Below are positions 59,098 through 64,000 of a DNA stretch of 64,000 bases, one piece after another. Positions within the stretch are counted from its first letter, which is position 1, and each line of letters opens with the position of its first letter. Under the pieces are notes generated by a model. It was not told where the DNA came from, searched no databases, and saw only the letters and a list, made by a program, of their open reading frames with translations. Source of the stretch: Candidatus Tectimicrobiota bacterium (GTDB taxonomy: Bacteria; JACPUC01); assembly GCA_016192455.1 (NCBI GenBank), contig JACPUC010000003.1, forward strand, positions 186,001 to 250,000. Direction: 5' to 3'. A program made the position numbers and the translations under genes.

Positions 59098-59679
59098 CAA
59101 CCTTCGCGGCCACGACGCCTTCCGCGCAGCCCCGGAGAACGCGGCCGGCCGCCTCGAGCCCGCGGCTCCAAACCGCTTCTCCACCCCCGCGCCTGGGAGC
59201 GCCGCGCCGTGCGCCTTATCCGCGGTGCGAAGACCGCTGCGTTCGTCACCGCGCGATCGAGCCGGCTTCTCTCCCCTGAAGCGGACTCCCTCGAATTGCC
59301 TTGACGCAGGATTTTTATTTGCCATAGTATCCTGGGGGGGGGGAACGTTGGAGCATGCGGCCGGCGCTCGATCTGCCCGGCGGCGCTCAGGGGCAAAGCC
59401 CACCGCGTTGCGGAGGGGCGGGGGACTGCAGCGCGGCGGCAAGGGTCTTGACTCAGGTTGCGTCTGCGATTTCCCGGAGTGGACGACCAGCTTGCCGGAC
59501 CTGAGCCGGGGGCCGGCGCGGAAGGGGCGCCGCCGCCGGCAAGGCCCGGGAAGAATCGTCGCGCGCCTCCCGCGGCAAGGCCTGGAATCAGGAGAGTCGG
59601 CAGGGGATCACCCGCAGCTCTCCCGCGGGGAGCAGGCGGGCCTCGTGGCATGACCTGCATCGAGGGAGGAGGAGGCGCA
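59098..59679. other. Interval between tRNA-Phe and the VOC gene
   Basis: No gene supported. It contains a candidate promoter at 59301-59330 and a run of eleven G at 59332-59342. The open frames here are Arg/Ala/Gly-rich and lack ribosome sites. A GC-rich leader with alternating CCG/CGG occupies 59480-59600. Confidence 0.45.
59301..59330 (+). promoter_or_regulatory. Possible promoter upstream of the VOC gene
   Basis: TTGACG at 59301-59306, 18 bases of AT-rich spacer, then TAGTAT at 59325-59330 followed by a G run. It lies 350 bases before the VOC start. Confidence 0.45.
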
Positions 59680-60084
59680 GTGCTGGAGGATATCTTCGGC
59701 TTCTGTTTTCTCACCATGGATCGCCAGCGGTCCATGAAGTTCTATTGCGATCTCTTGGGTCTCGAGCATAAGGTCACTCTGGAGCGGCCACGCTACACGC
59801 TGACGATCCTTGGCGTCGGGGAGTACGACGTCGTCAATCTCTTCGAGTACAAGGACCCCAACGACATCGATCCGATCTATCCGCACGTGGCCTTCAAAGT
59901 GGGTGCGCCGCGCGACGTTGAGGCGAAGCTGGCCGAGTTGCGCAAACGTCTGGAGGGCGCCGGTCATCACGTCACCGAGGTGATGGGGAACCTCTTCGTC
60001 AAAGACCCCGATGGCAACGCAATCGAGTTGAGCAACATCCCGGTCGGCGTGCCGTATGTTATCAAGCCGACGCCGACGAGGTAG
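59680..60084 (+). CDS. VOC-superfamily (glyoxalase/dioxygenase-like) protein
   Basis: 134 residues from a GTG at 59680 directly after GGAGGAGGCGCA; an upstream ATG at 59650 has no ribosome site. VLEDIFGFCFLTMDRQRSMKFYCDLLGLEHKVTLE is the first beta-alpha-beta-beta-beta module; the second holds PHVAFKVGAP, GHHVTEVMGNLFVKDPDGNAIELSN, the typical Gly-Asn-x-Ile-Glu end with the metal Glu. Such proteins are glyoxalases, extradiol-type dioxygenases or resistance proteins. Substrate unknown; it precedes AA_synth genes by 89 bases. Confidence 0.82.
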   Translation: MLEDIFGFCFLTMDRQRSMKFYCDLLGLEHKVTLERPRYTLTILGVGEYDVVNLFEYKDPNDIDPIYPHVAFKVGAPRDVEAKLAELRKRLEGAGHHVTEVMGNLFVKDPDGNAIELSNIPVGVPYVIKPTPTR

Positions 60085-60172
60085 TGTCCGTTCTCCTATC
60101 TCGCCGCGGCGCGCTCCGTGAGGCGGGTGCATTTCCACATCCGGCGGAAATGCGGCATGCAGGGGGGGGATC

Positions 60173-60640
60173 ATGAAGCCGCGAAAGTTCGTCACGTTCG
60201 TGGAAGAGATTCACGAGGACCGCGGCGTCGCCCTGCCGCGCCCGCTGCGCATCGCCATTGCGGCGGCGGTGGTGCCGGACCCGTTGGCGGGGAAGTTCGT
60301 CGACAACCTGAACGAGATCGTTCTGACGTACTGCGAGCAGCTCAGCGACATCGAGCACGCCGCCGCGATCCTGGCGAACTACCGCTTCGCCGGCGCGGTC
60401 GAGGCAGCGACGAACGGCGCCTCGCACCTCCCCTCGGTGATCAAGGTGGCTCCGCCCGGCGCACCGTTCGACATCCCGCTGCATCACAAGATCGATGTCA
60501 CGTCGCGGCCGCACCACTTCTCGAAGACCTTCTCCATTGCCGATGCGCCGCGAGCGGAGGAGTTGGTCGTTGCGGTGGCGGTGGCGAACGGCGGGCGGCC
60601 GCACCCGCGCCTGCCGGCGTTTGGGCAGGACTTGAAGTAG
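60173..60640 (+). CDS. AA_synth-family protein with an internal deletion
   Basis: 155 residues, against about 190 for the family (PF06684). The N-terminal half matches its paralogue downstream: 142 bases, 60203-60344, are identical to 60722-60863. Then it jumps from YCEQL to DIEHAAAI, losing about 32 residues that the paralogue keeps (GKLLGARAVEALGV ... AGLGG). The end (HHKIDVTSRPHHFSKTFSI, ANGGRPHPRL) is intact. ATG at 60173 with GGGGGGAT. Function of the family is not established. Confidence 0.75.
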   Translation: MKPRKFVTFVEEIHEDRGVALPRPLRIAIAAAVVPDPLAGKFVDNLNEIVLTYCEQLSDIEHAAAILANYRFAGAVEAATNGASHLPSVIKVAPPGAPFDIPLHHKIDVTSRPHHFSKTFSIADAPRAEELVVAVAVANGGRPHPRLPAFGQDLK

Positions 60641-60691
60641 GCGGCAGCGCCCTGCCGAGGGGCGACCCCGCGGCGGCGACAGGCAGAGCCG

Positions 60692-61258
60692 ATGAACCTG
60701 TGCAAGCTTGTCACCTGCGTCGAAGAGATTCACGAGGACCGCGGCGTCGCCCTGCCGCGCCCGCTGCGCATCGCCATTGCGGCGGCGGTGGTGCCGGACC
60801 CGTTGGCGGGGAAGTTCGTCGACAACCTGAACGAGATCGTTCTGACGTACTGCGAGCAGCTCAACCTGAACGAGATCGTTCTGACGTACTGCGAGCAGCT
60901 CGGCAAGCTTCTCGGCGCCCGCGCCGTGGAGGCGCTCGGCGTGCCCGCCGCTGAGGTGGAGGCGTACGGCAAGGCGGCCATCGCCGGCCTCGGCGGCGAC
61001 ATCGAGCACGCCGCCGTCATTGTGTCGAACGTCCGCTTTGGGGGGCCGGTGCGCGCCGCGGCGGGGAACGGCGCGACGCTCCTGCCGGCGGTGATCAAGC
61101 TGGCCGCGCCCGGGGCGTCCTTCGACATCCCCCTGCACCACACCCGCGACGTCACCTTCAGCTCGCACCACCTCTCGGCGACATTCTCCATTGCCGATGC
61201 GCCGCAAGCGGCGCAGATCGTCGTCGCCGTTGCCGTGGCGAACGGCGGGCGGCGTTGA
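60692..61258 (+). CDS. AA_synth-family protein with a 13-codon tandem duplication
   Basis: 188 residues. NLNEIVLTYCEQL occurs twice in a row (60826-60903), a 39-base exact duplication not present in other family members. The rest is a full-length family protein: YGKAAIAGLGGDIEHAAVIV, PAVIKLAAPGASFDIPLHH, FSIADAPQAAQIVVAVAVANGGRR. ATG at 60692 with AGGCAGAG. It follows the first copy by 51 bases. Recent gene conversion, unequal exchange or an assembly error between copies would explain the pattern. Confidence 0.75.
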   Translation: MNLCKLVTCVEEIHEDRGVALPRPLRIAIAAAVVPDPLAGKFVDNLNEIVLTYCEQLNLNEIVLTYCEQLGKLLGARAVEALGVPAAEVEAYGKAAIAGLGGDIEHAAVIVSNVRFGGPVRAAAGNGATLLPAVIKLAAPGASFDIPLHHTRDVTFSSHHLSATFSIADAPQAAQIVVAVAVANGGRR

Positions 61259-61351
61259 GCATGGGGAGGGGCTGTCGTACACTACCAGCGCCGCAACCAC
61301 GAATGGACGGGTACACTGACACATGATCAAATGATAGAGGAGGGGGGGGCA

Positions 61352-62386
61352 ATGCAGACCCTGCGACAGTTCCCGCGGCGACACATCCATGCAGCCTTCT
61401 TGATCACCGCCTTGCTCGTGGCGCTGACGCTGGCGCACCCGGGCCCGGTTCGCGCCGAGAAGGCGGTCATCGGCTACCTCCCCATCATGGGGTTCTCGCC
61501 GATGTTCGTGGCCACGGAGCTCGGCTACTTCGCGGAGCAGGGCTTTGAGCCGCAGCTCGAGAAATTCCGCACCGGCGGGGACATCATCGCCTTGCTCGCC
61601 AGCGGCAGCGTCGATGTCGGCGCCGGCAGCATCGCCACGTCGCTCTTCAACGCGATTTATGACAAGTTGCCGATCAAGGTCGTGGGCAGCGCAACCGACC
61701 AGCCGGAGGGCTACAACTCCACGCCGCTGCTCGTCAGCAAGGCCCTGTGGGACAGCGGCAAGGTGAAGCGCATCGCCGACCTGAAGGGGATGAAGGTCGC
61801 CATCAACGCCCCGCGCGGCCTCGGCGAGTACTACCTGGCGGGCGCCCTGAAGCAGGGGGGCTTGACCATTGACGACATCGACCTGACCACCATGGCCTTC
61901 CCCACCATGCCGGAGGCGCTCAACCGCGGCGCCATCGCGGCGGCGATCCTGCCGCAGCCGCTCGCCTCGCGGGCCATCGACATGAAGGCGGCCCTACTGC
62001 TGCTGCGCGGCGACAAGATTACCGCCAGCCCCCAGGCGGGGGTCTACTACTACGGCAAGAATTACCTCACCAAGCGGGACGCCGGCAAGCGCATGATGGT
62101 GGCCCTCATCAAGGCGCACCGCGCCCTTGACGGCGACACCCACATGACGGAACCGCGCATCACCGCCGCGATCGGCAAGTGGACGAGCCTCCCCCCCAAG
62201 ATCATCACCAGCACCCGGGGCTACCATTTCGACGTCAACGGCAAGCTCTGGGAGGAGGGCCTCGCCGACATGCAGCGCTATCATGTAGGGCGCGGGTATA
62301 CGAAGTACAAGGAGCCGCTGCCGCTCTCCCAAATGTACGACCCTGAGTTCCTCGAGGCCGCCTTGGCCAAGCTGGGCCGCAAGTGA
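61352..62386 (+). CDS. NMT1/SsuA-like ABC transporter solute-binding protein, operon gene
   Basis: 344 residues from ATG 61352 with GAGGAGG; an upstream ATG at 61331 has no site. Signal peptide (basic RRHIH, hydrophobic FLITALLVALTLA, cleavage near VRAEKA), then AVIGYLPIMGFSPMFVATELGYFAEQG, the family opening. AINAPRGLGEYYLAGALKQGGL is the ligand-lobe crossover. First gene of an operon with the ATPase (41 bases later) and permease. Resembles the orphan receptor at 6894 in its start (MGFSPMF / SFAPMF). Ligand unknown. Confidence 0.85.
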   Translation: MQTLRQFPRRHIHAAFLITALLVALTLAHPGPVRAEKAVIGYLPIMGFSPMFVATELGYFAEQGFEPQLEKFRTGGDIIALLASGSVDVGAGSIATSLFNAIYDKLPIKVVGSATDQPEGYNSTPLLVSKALWDSGKVKRIADLKGMKVAINAPRGLGEYYLAGALKQGGLTIDDIDLTTMAFPTMPEALNRGAIAAAILPQPLASRAIDMKAALLLLRGDKITASPQAGVYYYGKNYLTKRDAGKRMMVALIKAHRALDGDTHMTEPRITAAIGKWTSLPPKIITSTRGYHFDVNGKLWEEGLADMQRYHVGRGYTKYKEPLPLSQMYDPEFLEAALAKLGRK

Positions 62387-62426
62387 GCCGGCCCCCCTCG
62401 CCGCGGCGCCAACTTTCGGGAGCATC

Positions 62427-63218
62427 GTGCAGGCAAAGATCAGCGCTCGTCAGATCACCAAACGCTACCCCGTGAAGGGCCAGGAGTTCACCGCCCTGGA
62501 CCGCTTCGATCTCGAGGTGGGCGAGGGGGAGTTCGTCTGCATCGTCGGTCCCAGCGGCTGCGGCAAGAGCACCTTTCTGCGCATCCTTGCCGGCCTCTAC
62601 GAGCCGACCGCCGGCGAGTTGATCATCCGCCGCTCGTCGGGGCTCAACGGCGGCGCCCCCAAGCCACTCAACTCGATGATCTTCCAGGAGTACGCCATCT
62701 TCCCGTGGCGCACGGTCCTGGACAACGTCATGTTCGGGCTGGAGATGCGCAACGTGGCGCGCCGCGAGCGGCGGGCCATCGCCAATGCCTACCTCGAAAA
62801 GGTGGGGCTTCGGCGCTACAAGGATCGCTACCCCTACCAGCTCTCCGGCGGCATGAAGCAGCGCGTCAGCATCGCGCGGGCCTTTGCCAACGACCCCGAA
62901 ATCCTCCTCATGGATGAGCCGTTCGGCGCCCTCGACGAGCAGACCAAGACCCTGCTGCAGCAAGAGCTCCTGCGCATGTGGGAAGAGGACCGGAAGACCG
63001 TCGTCTACATCACCCACAGCATCGAGGAGGCCATCCTGTTGGGCGACCGCGTGGCCGTCATGACCGCGCAACCCGGTCGGAACAAGCACCAACTGCGCGT
63101 CGAGCTGCCGCGGCCGCGCGACCCAAAGATCAAGACCACGGTGCGGTTCACGGAGCTCTGCTACGAGGTGTGGCAGGGGCTGGAGTCCGAGGTGGTCAAG
63201 AGCATGGAGACTGACTGA
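62427..63218 (+). CDS. ABC transporter ATPase, SsuB/TauB type
   Basis: 263 residues from a GTG at 62427 with GGGAGC. Walker A in IVGPSGCGKSTFLRILAGL, Q-loop in SMIFQEYAIFPW, signature LSGGMKQRVSIARA, Walker B and catalytic Glu in LLMDEPFGALDEQTK, H-loop in THSIEEA. The QxxG pattern and length match SsuB/TauB-type importers. Powers uptake through the permease that follows and overlaps it by one base. Confidence 0.92.
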   Translation: MQAKISARQITKRYPVKGQEFTALDRFDLEVGEGEFVCIVGPSGCGKSTFLRILAGLYEPTAGELIIRRSSGLNGGAPKPLNSMIFQEYAIFPWRTVLDNVMFGLEMRNVARRERRAIANAYLEKVGLRRYKDRYPYQLSGGMKQRVSIARAFANDPEILLMDEPFGALDEQTKTLLQQELLRMWEEDRKTVVYITHSIEEAILLGDRVAVMTAQPGRNKHQLRVELPRPRDPKIKTTVRFTELCYEVWQGLESEVVKSMETD

Positions 63219-64000
63219 TGGCGGTCCAGATGAGGCGCGAGCAGCCCAGCGCGGCGCTGGCTGACGAGGTGGTGATCCGGGGGTCCGGGCGCCCCTTGAA
63301 GCAATCGACCCTGCGTTACAAGCTGCTGAGCATCTTCTCGCCCATCACCGTGCTGATCTTGTGGGAAATCATGGTGCGGCTGGGGCTGCTCGACTACCGC
63401 TTCTTCCCGGCGCCGACGATGGTGAGCCTGTCGCTCGCCGAGCTGCTGATGAGCGGCGAGCTGACCGAGCACATCCTGGCCAGCCTTGGGCGGGTCATCG
63501 CCGGCTTCCTCCTCGGCTCCATCCCCGGCATCGTCATCGGCATGCTGATGGGCTGGTCGCGCACCTGCCGCGCCATCTTCGATCCCATCGTCTCCGCCAC
63601 CTTCCCGATGCCGAAGATCGCCTTGTTGCCGCTCGTGCTCCTCATCTTCGGCATCGGCGAGTTCTCGAAGATCATCCTCATCGCCATCGGGGCGTTCTTC
63701 CTGGTCACCATCAACAGCATGGCGGGAGTGATGAACATCGATCCGGTTCTGGTGGAAGCCGCCCATAACTTCGGCGCCCGCGGCGCGCGCATGTTCCGCA
63801 AGGTGGTGCTGCCCAGCACCTTGCCCTACATCTTTACGGGCCTGCGGCTCTCCCTCGGCGTCTCCCTTATCATCATCGTGGCCACCGAATTTGTCGCCGC
63901 CAATAAAGGCATTGGGTTCCTCATCTGGATTTCCTGGCAATCGCTGGTCACCGAAAAGATGTACGCCGGCCTGATCGTCATTGCCGTTCTCGGCCTGCTC
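63218..64000 (+). CDS. ABC transporter permease, SsuC/TauC type, cut by the right edge
   Basis: Starts at ATG 63218 sharing one base with the ATPase stop (TGATG). 261 codons are in the window without a stop, so the C-terminus is beyond the edge. Five or more membrane helices; the EAA loop is AAHNFGARGARMFRKVVLPSTLPYIFTGLRLS, which docks the ATPase. This completes an NMT1/SsuA-type importer. Inner membrane. Confidence 0.9.
   Translation, partial: MAVQMRREQPSAALADEVVIRGSGRPLKQSTLRYKLLSIFSPITVLILWEIMVRLGLLDYRFFPAPTMVSLSLAELLMSGELTEHILASLGRVIAGFLLGSIPGIVIGMLMGWSRTCRAIFDPIVSATFPMPKIALLPLVLLIFGIGEFSKIILIAIGAFFLVTINSMAGVMNIDPVLVEAAHNFGARGARMFRKVVLPSTLPYIFTGLRLSLGVSLIIIVATEFVAANKGIGFLIWISWQSLVTEKMYAGLIVIAVLGLL

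Overview
The window is bacterial chromosome of high GC content, most genes lying in GC-rich sequence with GGAGG-type ribosome binding sites and frequent GTG starts. The gene content is three UbiD-family decarboxylases, three CoxL/XdhA-like molybdopterin subunits, NMT1/SsuA-type solute-binding proteins, CaiB/BaiF CoA-transferase, PaaK-like ligase, a TrpB2-like enzyme, a cbb3-type oxidase and a SdhA-SdhB-HdrB-like oxidoreductase. This resembles uncultured aerobic soil or subsurface lineages such as Rokubacteria/Methylomirabilota or Tectomicrobia. That placement is inference; there is no rRNA gene, and the only RNA gene found is a tRNA-Phe.

Layout. 0-11.2 kb: hemerythrin-like fragment, orphan solute-binding proteins, an epimerase, cupins, an MFS exporter and the first CoxL-like gene. 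11.4-13.5 kb: an AT-richer patch with a retropepsin-like/DUF5678-like pair and an MNT-HEPN module; the latter sits between the 3' end of a ubiD gene and a second copy of that 3' end. 13.5-16.5 kb: ubiD and trpB2. 17-18.3 kb: a run of toxin-antitoxin type genes joined by ATGA overlaps behind a palindromic operator. 19-25.5 kb: second ubiD, a thioesterase, and the sdhA-sdhB-HdrB-like operon. 26-31 kb: hypothetical membrane protein, 2-keto-4-pentenoate hydratase family protein, methyltransferase, 3-hydroxyacyl-CoA dehydrogenase, YkvA. 31.4-33.3 kb: AT-rich islet with a SEFIR protein. 33.5-43.1 kb: AEC carrier, second CoxL-like gene, TenA, isochorismatase-family hydrolase, Panacea toxin-antitoxin pair, exonuclease, PaaK-like ligase. 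43.7-44.5 kb: AT-rich islet with a HEPN/Ymh protein. 45-50.3 kb: CoA-transferase, third ubiD, third molybdopterin subunit. 50.4-52.1 kb: AT-rich islet with a PD-(D/E)XK-like protein. 52.1-56.5 kb: AlaC-like aminotransferase and a cbb3 oxidase cluster whose CcoO is fused to an extra cytochrome c. 56.7-57.4 kb: AT-rich two-gene islet between direct repeats. 57.8-64 kb: glycosyltransferase, tRNA-Phe, VOC protein, two unequal AA_synth paralogues and an NMT1-type ABC transporter that runs off the right edge.

Two themes stand out. First, the GC-rich metabolic backbone is interrupted by single- or two-gene AT-rich islets (SEFIR, HEPN/Ymh, PD-(D/E)XK-like, Panacea, MNT-HEPN, unknown membrane protein). 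These look like defence or toxin-antitoxin cargo, have no integrase or transposase, and often abut repeats. Second, the intergenic spaces carry a composite repeat of about 200 bp. It has CTAGTGT at its left end, degenerate terminal inverted repeats and nested hairpins, and the hairpin arms covary between copies. It behaves like a MITE family and is not explained by any gene in the window.

Metabolically, the UbiD, CoxL-like, CoA-ligase, CoA-transferase, 3-hydroxyacyl-CoA dehydrogenase and hydratase genes would fit degradation of aromatic or other organic acids feeding an aerobic low-oxygen respiratory chain. The individual substrates cannot be read from the sequence.
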